The translations under genes were made by a program, and so were the position numbers. The notes beneath the pieces were generated by a model. The model was not told where the DNA came from. It saw only the letters and a program-made list of their open reading frames with translations, and made no database searches. This document shows positions 25,865 through 36,400 of a DNA stretch of 64,000 nucleotides, piece by piece (the first letter of the stretch is position 1; the number at the start of each line of letters is the position of its first letter). This DNA comes from Mycobacterium bourgelatii (GTDB lineage: Bacteria > Actinomycetota > Actinomycetes > Mycobacteriales > Mycobacteriaceae), in NCBI RefSeq assembly GCF_010723575.1, contig NZ_BLKZ01000001.1, positions 3,596,001 to 3,660,000 of the forward strand. Reading direction: 5' to 3'.

Positions 25865-26905
25865 ATCGGTGTCATTGGTCAAGTCCGCGGCCGACAACAG
25901 AATTGGCGTTTCGCGTTCGATCGGCTGCGCGGGGCCTAGCGCCGAGGTGAAGTCCGACCAGAGTCGCGCCGCGCGGACGAATCTCTGCGACATCGGCGAA
26001 CGGGAACGATCGATCGACTCGACGAAGTCCTTCGCCGCACAACGAATCGCCTCTGGCCACAGCTTGTTTCGCACTTCGGCGGCGGTCGGTTCGAAGGCGG
26101 TGCCGACGAGCTCGGCGATCGGTGCGGCGGAGTCCACGGGGACGGCGGCTTCCGCACGAGGACGTCGATGCCACCGCGTCGACCCGTGGGTGTGGGCCAG
26201 GACCAGTTCACCGGCATCGGATCCCACGGTGATGGCGTGCAGCAGCCGCAGCTGACTGTCCGGGTCGCTGGCGCACAGTTCGTTCTGGATGAGCAGGTCG
26301 ACGGTCACGTCGCCGAGGACGAGACGGCCGGCGACGAAAGGGCCGCTGTCCGTTGGGTGCGGCACGGTAATCCTGGCGGGCGTCAGCGGGCCGACGACCT
26401 TGCTGAGGATGATGAACAAGGGGTAGGCGACATGGATCGCCGAGCGCCCATGGACGTAGCGGATCGGTGACTGCTTGTCGAGAGTCTTTGCGGCCCTGAT
26501 GAATTGGCGCACCGGTGCGACGCGGCTGTAGAAGTCGTTGACACCGTAGAGCACCGCATTCTTCTTGGCGACGCGCAGCAGGGACAGGATTTCGTCGGCA
26601 TGCACCGGTTGCTCCTGCATGACGTGAATGCCCCTCGCCAGCAACTGCTCGCTGATCTGGACACCCTCGCCACCCACCACGCCCGAGCGGACCACCACAA
26701 AAGCGATGTCGGTGCTCGGCAGGCTGTCCAGGCGCGTATGCAGCGGCACCCCCAGGCGATCCGCGAGCTCGGCCGATGCCGCGGACCCGGTGGAGACCAG
26801 GCCAACCAACTCGACCGGCGAATTCGGTGCCGCCAGTGCCTCGGCGTAGATAGCTCCGAAGGTGGCTCCGACGACGATCGCCCGCGGCCGCCGACGCGCC
26901 GTCAC
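25799..26905 (-). CDS. Thiazolinyl imine reductase, PchG/Irp3 family
   Basis: This 368-residue member of the Gfo/Idh/MocA-like family reduces one enzyme-bound thiazoline ring to thiazolidine in pyochelin and yersiniabactin synthesis. The N-terminal nucleotide fold is seen as AIVVGATFGAIYAEAL. The QEQPVH segment and the NDFYSRVAPVRQFI segment match the family's catalytic region. The GTG at 26905 overlaps the stop of the upstream reductase (GTGA). It is the last gene of a four-gene operon with both synthetases. The presence of this enzyme strongly supports a reduced, probably N-methylated, thiazolidine in the product. Confidence 0.9.
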   Translation of the reverse strand: MTARRRPRAIVVGATFGAIYAEALAAPNSPVELVGLVSTGSAASAELADRLGVPLHTRLDSLPSTDIAFVVVRSGVVGGEGVQISEQLLARGIHVMQEQPVHADEILSLLRVAKKNAVLYGVNDFYSRVAPVRQFIRAAKTLDKQSPIRYVHGRSAIHVAYPLFIILSKVVGPLTPARITVPHPTDSGPFVAGRLVLGDVTVDLLIQNELCASDPDSQLRLLHAITVGSDAGELVLAHTHGSTRWHRRPRAEAAVPVDSAAPIAELVGTAFEPTAAEVRNKLWPEAIRCAAKDFVESIDRSRSPMSQRFVRAARLWSDFTSALGPAQPIERETPILLSAADLTNDTDSQGTFSDNSGQIEAVNSSHNG

Positions 26906-27975
26906 AGCGCGCCTTCTTCGATCGGCAGTGCCGAATCGCGGCAACACGACAGCGTCGCTTGGGGTATCGCGTCGGTCACGAACTCGAGCGCCCGGGACGG
27001 TTCGTCGATGCTCCAGAACGGGTGGACCCCGGCCGGCATGTTCGCGACCTGCATGGCCGCAAAGGCCGCCACGGCCCCGGTGGCGCGGTAGCTGTCCGGA
27101 CAGCTGAACGCGGCGGTCGTCGAGCCCAGGCTGTCGTGAGCGCGCGCGACGATCGCGAAATAGGGTTCGCGACCAAACAGGTCCAGTTTGGCCGCCGACC
27201 GTACCGCTTCCAGGTCGTGCGATCGTTCGTCATCGATCGCCAGCCGCTGCATGGCCCGGGTGGTGTGGGCGCCGTCGAAAACGTTCATCCAGCAGACACT
27301 GTCAATGCCGAGATGTGCCGCCACCGCGACGGTTTCGGTGTCGAGATGGGGGCGCGCGGTGGCGGATTGCGAGAAATGTGGCGCGGGCGCCGGCACGCAG
27401 TCGTCGGGAGTGGCCCGCCGAATCACGCCGTCCCGCAACACAGCACCGGAATGGCTTTGGGTGTCGTGCAGGCTGGCGAGGTATTCGAGCACCGAGGCCG
27501 ATGTCAGTTCTTGTAGTCCGCCGCACCACGCGGTGACATCGTCGATCGCGCCGGCTCGGTGCAGTGCGAGCAGCCGCAGCAGCAGTCCGGAAAGCCCGGG
27601 CTGCACACCCGCCTGCAGCACGACGGGAACGCCCGTGCCGTACGCCGTGAGCCGGTCTATGAGCGCGTGGTCACCCCCTGGGTCGACGTAGGGCACCCCC
27701 GCGGCGATGGCGACTTCGGCGACCTGTGCGCTGAACCGTGTTGACGGTCCGGCGCAGTTGATGACGACGTCGCAGTGCGTCGCCGCGGCGGCCACGGCGG
27801 CCGCATCGGTGACGTCGATGCGCGCGATCTCGACGTCGACGCCAGAGGCTACCGCGCGAAGCCTTGCCTCGTCGCGGCCGGCAAGCACGAAATGTATGCC
27901 GCCCAGCCGCGTCAGGACGTCGAAGCAGCCCCGTCCGACCGCCCCGGTACCGCCGAGCAGTAGCACGCCGGTCAC
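26902..27975 (-). CDS. Saccharopine dehydrogenase-like NAD(P)-dependent oxidoreductase
   Basis: This 357-residue protein has an N-terminal Rossmann fold (GVLLLGGTGAVGRGCFDVL) and the NCAGPSTRFS and YVDPGGDH segments typical of the saccharopine-dehydrogenase/trans-acting enoyl reductase superfamily. The GTG overlaps the stop of the second synthetase (GTGA), so it is co-translated with the assembly line and should act on its intermediate or product. It could reduce a thiazoline or keto group, or act on the acyl chain. The exact reaction cannot be read from the sequence. Confidence 0.82.
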   Translation of the reverse strand: MTGVLLLGGTGAVGRGCFDVLTRLGGIHFVLAGRDEARLRAVASGVDVEIARIDVTDAAAVAAAATHCDVVINCAGPSTRFSAQVAEVAIAAGVPYVDPGGDHALIDRLTAYGTGVPVVLQAGVQPGLSGLLLRLLALHRAGAIDDVTAWCGGLQELTSASVLEYLASLHDTQSHSGAVLRDGVIRRATPDDCVPAPAPHFSQSATARPHLDTETVAVAAHLGIDSVCWMNVFDGAHTTRAMQRLAIDDERSHDLEAVRSAAKLDLFGREPYFAIVARAHDSLGSTTAAFSCPDSYRATGAVAAFAAMQVANMPAGVHPFWSIDEPSRALEFVTDAIPQATLSCCRDSALPIEEGAL

Positions 27976-30900
27976 GGGCCGCTGACCCAAGAGTCCACGA
28001 GAAGTTTGGCGACGGCTTCCGCGTTTTCGCCGGCCAAACAATCGAAATGGTTGCCGTCGATGGTGCTGACCGTCAACTTGCCCAGGCAGTAGTCGGACCA
28101 GAATGCGGTCATGTCTTCCTGCAGCGTTGGCAGGAAATGGATGTCACCTCGTTGTCTGAGGAAGTGAATGTCACCCAGGAACGGCTCGGCCCCGCCATGC
28201 ACCACCGCCCGCAGGCTGTGTACGAAGATCGACCGCAGTTCTGTCAGGGTCTCGACATCCCAGGACTCGCCCAAGACGCCCGATTCGGCCAGCAGCCGTA
28301 GGCGTGGCTCCCCGGGTTTCGCGCTGCGCTCAAGGCACTCCGCGAGCACCGGTTCGGCCTCGCTGCGCAGCGCGCCGGCCGGTATCACGTCGGCGTACCG
28401 GGCCCTGGCGCGCGTGAAGGCGCCGCGGATGGCGTCGCCGTCAACCTGCAGGCCGAGCGCTTCCGGTGGCACCTGCAGGATTTGGGCGAAGCAGTAGTCG
28501 AGGATGTCGTCGTCTTCGACGTCCATCGGGACCCGGTACGAGCTGGCCACGGTCACCGTGCCGATGTCAATTCCGGACTCTTCCAGACACTTTGCGATCT
28601 CGGCTGCCAGCAGCCCACCCATGCAATAGCCGAACAGATGAACCTTGGTGGGCGCCAAGGCCACAATCGGCGCGCTGTAGCGCGCGGCCAGTGTGGTGAA
28701 CAGCTGCGCGGGTTCGATCTCCGCGTAGCCGTCGCCCGGAATCCTCTGCAGCCCATACAGGTCGGGCACTTGCTCACCCATGGCAAGCAGCTGCGGCACC
28801 AATTGCGCATACGGGGCCAATCCCCCGCTTCCGTCGTGCACGCACACCGCGATCTCGGTGCCCGGGGTAAAGCCTTGGCCCGCACCGAGGTACACCAGCG
28901 GCGAGCCGATTCCTTCGTGGCCAGACCCAGCCGGCCGGACCTCCGTGCCGCCGCGCACTGCCTCGGCGGCCGCGCCCAGGCTGGGGTTGGAGACCATTGC
29001 GCGCAGCAGATCATCCCAGGCCAGGCCGGAGGCCTCGGGAATTTCGCGGCGGATCCGCCCAATCGCCTGCGCCATGAGTAGCGAGTCGCCGCCGAGGGCG
29101 AAGAAGTCTGATGCGGGTGAGAAGGATTCGCTGGACGGCAGCCCGAGCACCGACGCCCAGATGTCGGCGATGCGGGATTGCACGCCGTCCAAGTGCTGAC
29201 ACGCGACTCCATCCGGACCGGTACCGCCGGCGCTGTCGAGTCGAGCCGCGGCTCGCAGCGCTTCGAGTTCGGCCGTCACCGCCGCCCGATCGACCTTGCC
29301 GTTGGCCGTCAGTGGCAAGGTGGGCAGGCAGATGAGATGTTGCGGAATCATGTAACTCGGCAAGAGCTGCCCCGCACGTTCGATCATCTCGGTGGACCGC
29401 AACGAGTGCGCGGTCGAGGCGGAGTCGCACCAGAACACGTGCTGGCCGAGCCAACCCAGCGGGTGCTCGGCCGGCGGAAAGCTGCACACCTCACCGAACG
29501 GCGAACGCTGCAGGGCTGTAACCCATTGCGGGTAGGAAAGAAACGCCGCATTCGTCCCGGCGCGCGCATCGGTGAACCCGTGCAGGCCCTCTTTGAATTC
29601 CATCGAAATCATCAGTGGGTGGTTGACGCCGGTGGCGTCGATGAAGACGAGTGATCCGCCGGGCGTTAGCAGTCGGTCCAGCATGACGAGCGTGTCGTCG
29701 ATGTTGACCGCATTGTGCAACACGTTGGCGCAGACGATGACGTCGAAGGATTGCGGCGAGAAGCCTTGCTCCGCGGGGGAACGATTGATGTCGAACATCC
29801 GGTAGTCGATGAAGTCGTGGTCGGCGAACGTCTGGCTGGCCCGGAGCAGGAAGAAGTTCGACACGTCGGTGAACGTGTACCGCACGTGGTAGGGCGCGAG
29901 CGCGGTGACCAGGTCCGCACTGGTGCCGCCCACACCGGCGCCGACCTCCAACACCCGCAGGGGTCGTGCCGCCGTGGCCCGGCTCGCGCGAGCGGCTACG
30001 CCGGACACGACCAGTCGGTTGGTGTATTGGCTGATCAGGTTGTCGCGGTAGGCGGCGGTCGCGGTGCCGACCGTTCCCTCTCGAAACAGCAGCCCGAGCG
30101 GGTCGACGGTACCGGCGAGCAAGCCGGGTAGGTTCTCGATGCACTCACCCACATAGGCCAACAGGTCGTCGCCGTAGTCGACGGCGGCACCGAGTTCGCG
30201 CACCCGCTGCCACTGGGCGGCGCAGTCCGAAAGTTCTTGTAGGTCGGGCAGTTCCAGCCTGGAACCCGGCCTCATCGTGACCATGCCCGCGTCGTCGAGC
30301 GCATCGAGCCAGCGGCGCAGCAGTCGGCTGAGTCGGTCGGGCAGCGAGAGGCGTTGGGCTAGCTCGTCGACGGTGATCGGTTCACCGGGGCGTGCAACCG
30401 TACCCAATGCCGCGCACATGCTCTGCAGCGCAACCGTGCGAGCGGCCGCGGCGAAGCGGAGCAGCTTTTCGCCGTCGAGGTCCGCGGTCTGGTGCTGATG
30501 CGCTTTGTCGAGGCTGTGGCGGACCGCTTTCGCGCTGCAACGGCGTTCGGATCTCTCGCGGTCGTCCGCGGTGCCCGGGACCACCGCTGCCGCGATGATC
30601 CGGTCGTGCGGCGCCTGCCCGATGGCGGCACTCATCGCGGTCCGCACCCCGGGGATCCGGCACAGTGCCGAATCCACTTCGGCCAGTTCGATGCGGTGAC
30701 CGCGGATCTTGACCTGATTGTCACGCCGCCCGAGCAACTCGATCACGCCATCGTCGGTGTATCGACCGAAATCGCCCGTGCGGTACAGCCGCTCGCCGCT
30801 GACCGGATGCTCGATGAACGCGGCGGCGGTGCGATCGGGGTCACCGAGATATCCCTGCGCGAGACCCACTCCGCCGATGTGTATTTCACCGATCTGCCAG

Positions 30901-33464
30901 GGCGCCGCGGGCTCGCCGCGGTGGGTGAGAACGTGCACGCTTTGGTTGCGCATCGCGGTCCCGTACGGGACGCTGCGCCCGTATCGGCGTGCCTCTAGCG
31001 GATAGCAGATCGACCAGATGGCGGCTTCGGTCGCGCCGCCGAGACTCAGCATGGCGGCCTCCGGCGCCAGCGAGGCGATCTGTTTGGGCTGGGACACCGG
31101 AATCCAGTCGCCCGACAGCATGATTCGCCGCAGACTTGGCAGCATCGCGCGATCGCCCAGGTGGTCGAGTAGTAGTTGCATCTGTGCGGGCACGGAATTC
31201 CACACCGTCACGCGATGTTTAGCGATGGCGTCGGCCCAGGCCTGCGGGTCGTTGCGGGCCGCTCCCGCCGCGAACACGATGGCGCCGCCGGCGGCCAGCA
31301 GCCCGAAGATGTTGTACACCGACAGATCGAACGTGTGCTGCGAGACGGCGAGCACGGAGTCGGTTGCCTGGATATCCAGCCGATCGTTGACGTCGTCGAT
31401 GGTGTTCCAGGCGGCTCGGTGACTTACCATGACGCCCTTGGGCGTTCCGGTAGAGCCTGACGTGAAGATCACATAGGCGGTGCTGTCCGGCAAGAGCGAC
31501 GTCGCCGGCGTCGCCGCAACCGCGGTGGTGCGCGGTAGCCAGGTCGCCGGGTCGGCGAGCAGTTCATCGACCCGTCCACCGGGCTCGCACATGGCGGATA
31601 ACGAACACTGCTGGGTGATCAGCGCGACCCGGTGGTCCGGCCACGCCACATCGAGCGGCACGTACGCCGCACCAGTGAGGGCGGTGCCCAGGATCGCCGC
31701 GACCTGACTTGGTCCCGCTGGCAGGCGAATTCCGACGTAGCCGCCAATACCGGCACCGGCGGCGGACAATTCGGCGGCGACCGCATGGGCGGCGGCGAGC
31801 AGCTCACCGTAAGTTGTCGACCGCTCACCGTGCCGGATCGCCACCGCATCCGGCGTCCGCGCGGCTTGTTGCAAGAACCCGGAATGGATCAAAGCGCCGT
31901 GGCCACCGAGCGGTACCGGGGTGCGTTGTGGAGCCGACACGGCAAGTAGCGGTTGGTCCCATGCCAGCGGGTCGGAGCTGAGCTTCTCTAGGGCGTCGCG
32001 GAAGTCGGCGAAAGCGCGGTCGAGGACCTCGTCGCTGATCGCCCCGTCCCGGGTGTCCCAGTTGATCTCGCAGACACCGTCGATCTCGAACACTTGGCAG
32101 TCCAACAGCACCTGCGGGGTTTGGCTCAGTCCCCGTCCCGGTATCGGACGCAGGAAGGGTGCGCTCTGGACGTCGAACCCGAGCGTCGACGTCAGGACCA
32201 CCGGTGAGTGTTCGTCACGGTTTTCGGCGGTTTGCGCCAGCATGCGGGCCACCTCGATGCCGTCGACGCCGGCATGGTCCATGTCCTCGAAGAGTCGCCG
32301 GCCGATCCCGCCCAGGAGTTCGGCGAACGGGCGCTGGCCGCGTACGTCTACTTCCAGCACGCTGGTCCCGGTGAAGTCCCCGACCAGTCGACCGACATCC
32401 GGGGTGAACGGATGCCGGGCCATCGTCGTCAGTGTCAACAGAAAATGATCGCGGTCACCGTAGCGGCCCAGGACGCAACTGAATGCCGTCGCGATCGCCA
32501 CACTGGCGGTGGCGCCGCGCTCGGTCGCGTAGTCGCCGAAGGCCGTAAATCGGCTGGCCGCCAGCCGCATCGACCTCCGCGAGAAGGTCGGTGCGACGTC
32601 CGCCGAGCCGGCGTCGCGCCCCCGACCCTCAGGCAGCAGCGGCAACGATATCGGGGGCGGCAACTCCTCGAGCCGAGCCCGCCAGTAGTCCAGGTCGCGT
32701 TGCCGGCGCCGGGAACCGGCCACCGAGTTGCGGTGGCGAGTGAGGTTGAGCAGGTACTCGCGAAAGCTGAATTCCGGTGCCGGAGGCACATATTCCGGGT
32801 CCAACAGCGCCTGCCCGAAATCGGTCATCACGATGAAGATGCTGACGAAATCGGCGATCAGCAGGTCAACCGACACGTGTACCACGGCGTCGTCCGGACC
32901 GATGGTCACCACGATGTCATACATTGGGCCTTCGCCCAGCGGGTAGACGCGATTTTTCAGCTCGCCCGCGATCCGGGCTCGGTCGCGCGAAATCTGTTTG
33001 CGGTCGGGGTTTTCGAGAACCGACAGGCGATCGTCGAGGTCGGGGCGAATGATCTGGTAGCCATCGGGGTCCACGACACAACGCAACATGTCATGCGCAT
33101 CGACGACCTTGGACCACGCCGAGCGATACTGGGCGGCGGACGGCCTCGCCACCCTGTGGTCGACGGCGAACTCGGCGTATCCGTGACAACCAACGCCACC
33201 CCAGCGAAACGCCGACGTGCGTCCCACCGAATACGCCGCCTGTACGTCGGTGAGCGGAAACGGCTCGAACCTATCCTCCGGCGCCCGCAGCACTTCGGTT
33301 TCGCGGGCCAACTCCGCGATGACGTCCGCTTTGGCTGCCGACAGCGCCGCCTTGAGATCGGGACCCAAGACGCCCTGCGGAGCCCGAAAGCGCAGGTTCT
33401 CACCGTCGACCCAGAGTTGCACGCCCAGGCGGCGCACCTGGTCGATCAGCGTCACGGCGCTCAC
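27972..33464 (-). CDS. NRPS: docking-Cy-A(MT)-PCP-TE, PchF-like terminal synthetase
   Basis: This 1830-residue synthetase has, in order, a TubC-like docking segment (1-55) and a heterocyclisation domain (66-500) with intact DLLIADFVS (D200, D205, S208). Next is an adenylation domain (530-965) with FTSGSTGTPKG, split before its A10 motif (PLTANGKVDR, about 1385) by a methyltransferase (1000-1350) with VLEVGAGVGG. A carrier domain (S1461 in GGDSL) and a thioesterase (1520-1830) end the protein. The layout is that of PchF, which makes the N-methylated C-terminal ring of pyochelin. The substrate is inferred to be cysteine. The thioesterase nucleophile motif reads GYCMGG, with Cys1614 in place of the usual Ser. 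A GTG start overlaps the stop of the first synthetase. Confidence 0.95.
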   Translation of the reverse strand: MSAVTLIDQVRRLGVQLWVDGENLRFRAPQGVLGPDLKAALSAAKADVIAELARETEVLRAPEDRFEPFPLTDVQAAYSVGRTSAFRWGGVGCHGYAEFAVDHRVARPSAAQYRSAWSKVVDAHDMLRCVVDPDGYQIIRPDLDDRLSVLENPDRKQISRDRARIAGELKNRVYPLGEGPMYDIVVTIGPDDAVVHVSVDLLIADFVSIFIVMTDFGQALLDPEYVPPAPEFSFREYLLNLTRHRNSVAGSRRRQRDLDYWRARLEELPPPISLPLLPEGRGRDAGSADVAPTFSRRSMRLAASRFTAFGDYATERGATASVAIATAFSCVLGRYGDRDHFLLTLTTMARHPFTPDVGRLVGDFTGTSVLEVDVRGQRPFAELLGGIGRRLFEDMDHAGVDGIEVARMLAQTAENRDEHSPVVLTSTLGFDVQSAPFLRPIPGRGLSQTPQVLLDCQVFEIDGVCEINWDTRDGAISDEVLDRAFADFRDALEKLSSDPLAWDQPLLAVSAPQRTPVPLGGHGALIHSGFLQQAARTPDAVAIRHGERSTTYGELLAAAHAVAAELSAAGAGIGGYVGIRLPAGPSQVAAILGTALTGAAYVPLDVAWPDHRVALITQQCSLSAMCEPGGRVDELLADPATWLPRTTAVAATPATSLLPDSTAYVIFTSGSTGTPKGVMVSHRAAWNTIDDVNDRLDIQATDSVLAVSQHTFDLSVYNIFGLLAAGGAIVFAAGAARNDPQAWADAIAKHRVTVWNSVPAQMQLLLDHLGDRAMLPSLRRIMLSGDWIPVSQPKQIASLAPEAAMLSLGGATEAAIWSICYPLEARRYGRSVPYGTAMRNQSVHVLTHRGEPAAPWQIGEIHIGGVGLAQGYLGDPDRTAAAFIEHPVSGERLYRTGDFGRYTDDGVIELLGRRDNQVKIRGHRIELAEVDSALCRIPGVRTAMSAAIGQAPHDRIIAAAVVPGTADDRERSERRCSAKAVRHSLDKAHQHQTADLDGEKLLRFAAAARTVALQSMCAALGTVARPGEPITVDELAQRLSLPDRLSRLLRRWLDALDDAGMVTMRPGSRLELPDLQELSDCAAQWQRVRELGAAVDYGDDLLAYVGECIENLPGLLAGTVDPLGLLFREGTVGTATAAYRDNLISQYTNRLVVSGVAARASRATAARPLRVLEVGAGVGGTSADLVTALAPYHVRYTFTDVSNFFLLRASQTFADHDFIDYRMFDINRSPAEQGFSPQSFDVIVCANVLHNAVNIDDTLVMLDRLLTPGGSLVFIDATGVNHPLMISMEFKEGLHGFTDARAGTNAAFLSYPQWVTALQRSPFGEVCSFPPAEHPLGWLGQHVFWCDSASTAHSLRSTEMIERAGQLLPSYMIPQHLICLPTLPLTANGKVDRAAVTAELEALRAAARLDSAGGTGPDGVACQHLDGVQSRIADIWASVLGLPSSESFSPASDFFALGGDSLLMAQAIGRIRREIPEASGLAWDDLLRAMVSNPSLGAAAEAVRGGTEVRPAGSGHEGIGSPLVYLGAGQGFTPGTEIAVCVHDGSGGLAPYAQLVPQLLAMGEQVPDLYGLQRIPGDGYAEIEPAQLFTTLAARYSAPIVALAPTKVHLFGYCMGGLLAAEIAKCLEESGIDIGTVTVASSYRVPMDVEDDDILDYCFAQILQVPPEALGLQVDGDAIRGAFTRARARYADVIPAGALRSEAEPVLAECLERSAKPGEPRLRLLAESGVLGESWDVETLTELRSIFVHSLRAVVHGGAEPFLGDIHFLRQRGDIHFLPTLQEDMTAFWSDYCLGKLTVSTIDGNHFDCLAGENAEAVAKLLVDSWVSGP

Positions 33465-36400
33465 AACACGCCCTCTTCAAAATCCGCACTGTCGGCGACG
33501 CTGAGCTGTGCCAGCTTTTCGCTGAAGTCCCCGATCACCGGGTTCTCGAACAGCAGTCGCAAGGCCGCCGTGTCCGACACTTCGCGGTGTAACCTCTCCA
33601 CCACGCTGGTCGCGGACACCGAGTCGCCGCCAAGTTGAAAGAAGTTGTCGGACTTCGCCACCCGCGGCAGACCGAGGGCTTCGGCGCAGATCGCCATGAT
33701 TCGCTGGACGAGCTCGTCGTCAATTGCGGCCTGCTCCGACACCGCCGCAATCATTGCGCCGACCATCTCGTCGAGATTCCGCCGGGCGATCTCCGGTGAA
33801 ATCGCCTGCGTGACAAAGTCCCACGACAGCGACAGCGATCCGTCACGCTCCCACATCTGGAAGTCCAGCAGCGTCTGCGGCGTTTGCGAGATGCCGTACA
33901 CGAGCGCGCCGAGATCGAACGACGGCCGGCGGGAGTTATCGACCAGTCCGAGTCCACTGGTGAAAACCACCGGGTACACCGCGTTCGCCGGTCGGCCGTG
34001 GTGGCGCAGGAGTTCACGTTGCAGCCATACCGCGTCCGAAGAGCGATGGGGCAGGTCGGTGAGTAGCTGGCGCTGCACCCGACGGGCCTGCTCCCAGATC
34101 GACGCGGTCGCGTCGACATGGCACTCCAGCAGCAGCAGCGAGGTGAAATCGCCGATGACGTCGTCGATCCCGGGCACGCCGGGGTCCCGGTCGAACAGGG
34201 TGACGTTCACGCAGAAGTGGGATGCTCCGGCCCACTGTGCCAGCGCTCGCGCATAGTTGGCCAGCAGGAACGCGGATGGGGTGACTCGCTCGTTCCGGCA
34301 GGTCCGGGTGATCCGTTCCCAGTCGGCCTTGGCGACAACCGCTTCCACCCGTTCGAACACCGGAGTGTCGATATCGAGGATTTCCTGCAGTGACACCAGC
34401 TCCGGCGCGGGCGGCAACGACGACAGGCGGGTACGCCAGTAGTCGCGGCTGGCCGCCAACTGAGGCAGCGCCGATTCGTCGGTGTCCGGCCACATTTCCG
34501 GATGGTTGTTCACGTAGTCGGCGAAAGTTGTCTGCAATGACGGCAAGTCATCGATGCTGCCACCTCGATAGAGATGTTCGAGGTGGGCAAGGGCGATCAT
34601 CATGCTGGTCCCGTCCAGCATGATGTTGTCCATGCTGATCCCGACGATGGTGCGGCCGTCTTCGACCTGGATCCCGAAGTCGATTCCGGGCCGCGTGGTG
34701 ACATCGATGACCTGATCGCGCATTCGGGCGCGCACGTCTTCGTATTCGTGCACGACGGGCTCGAGCGGTGCGGGGTGCACGACGGCGTGGAAGCGCGCCG
34801 GCCGGGTGTCGTTCGCAGTGGTCGTCACCGTGGTGCGCAATCCGGGGTGGTGTTCGACGAGCTGCCGTGCGGCCGTCTCGAACCTCGACCGGTCGAAATC
34901 CGTAGCCTCGAACTCGAAATAGCAGTGTGCCGCAACGCCGCTGAGCAGGAAGCCGTCGACCCGCCCCGCCAGATACGCCTGCTGGACCGTGGTGAGCGGA
35001 AACTCGGTGCTGCCACTCGGTCGGCCTGCCTGCGCGGGCTCCGGGGGCTCCGAGGGCAGTTGCGCCGTGGGTGCACCGGCATGCGCGGCGAGTTCGCCCA
35101 GCACCGGGTAGTTGAACAGGTCGACGAGGGCCAACTGCCCGAAGCCGGCGGCGCGCAGATCGGAGTAGACCCGGGTCGCCACGATGCTGTCGCCGCCGAG
35201 CAGGAAGAAGTCGTCGGTCGCGGTGGGTGTCCGGTCAATCAGATGCCGTTGCCAAATCTCGGCGATCGTGGCGAGCACCGAGGGATCGGCCGCGGGCGTC
35301 GACTCCGGGGCGGTCAGTGGCGGCGCCGTATCGGCGCGCGGCGTCGTTTTCGGTCGCGCGGACCGCGGTTGCCGGTAGGCGATGATGGTCACGCCGGGGC
35401 CATCCTGAGTCATCTGCGCCGGTTGCCAACGCTGATCCGCGATGAACCGCCACCACCGGTCCGCCGTGGGCAATGAATTCGCCGATACCAAAGCCGGGTT
35501 GAGTACGGCAGCGCTGGCCAACGTCGCCGAGGTGACCTCGCAGACCTCGGCCACCCAGAGCCAGCCGCCGTCGGCCACGGTGAGCGCACCGAACACCGAC
35601 CCCGCGTCGGGAAGCTGATGCAGCGAGCCACAGCAGATCACCACATCGACCGCGGTGGCGGCGATCTGCTCCGGTGACGTGAGCTGCCTGATAGCGGCGG
35701 TGCCGGTGGTGAGATGTCGTCCGGCAGCAATCTCGGCCAGCACCGGGTTCGGCTCGAAGCACAAGTACTCGTCGACGACCGCGCCGACCAGGTCGGTGAG
35801 CCGCTCGGTGATCAGTCCGGTCCGAGACCCGATTTCGATGAGGCGAAGCCGTCGGCCGAGCTGCCGCGAATGTCCGAAGATCCGTTCGCTGAGGTCGTCG
35901 AGCGCCCAGTGCAGCCGCTCGTCGGCGAGCAGCATCGCCTCGGGCGAGAGCTGCGGGTCGCCGATCAGCGTCTGCGGCGAGGCCGCGCCGGTGACGATGT
36001 CGGCCAACCTCCGTGCCGCCCGAGCCGTAACGGGCTCTACCGCATCTACTGCAGAAGTATTCGGCAGCTGCCGCCAAAGTCGCACCAGCTCCGCATATTC
36101 GGGGCGGATCCGCTCGGCAGCGCAGAAACTGGCCGCCGCGGCAATCACCGCGCTGGCCCACTCGCCGGTTTGCGCGACTGGCGCGACCACCCCGACCGGG
36201 CCTATCGGCTGGTTGCCCTGTCCCGCGTACCGGCGGACCGCGCGCTCAAAGTGCGCGAACGCGGCGGCCAGTGGTTCGTCGGCAACGATGCCGATGGCGG
36301 TGTCCCAGCTGATCCTGGCGCCACCCGTGTCGTCCTCGACCTGACAATCCAGCATGACGCCCGGGGTCTGGGTCAGCGTCCGGATGCTCGACAAGCCAGC

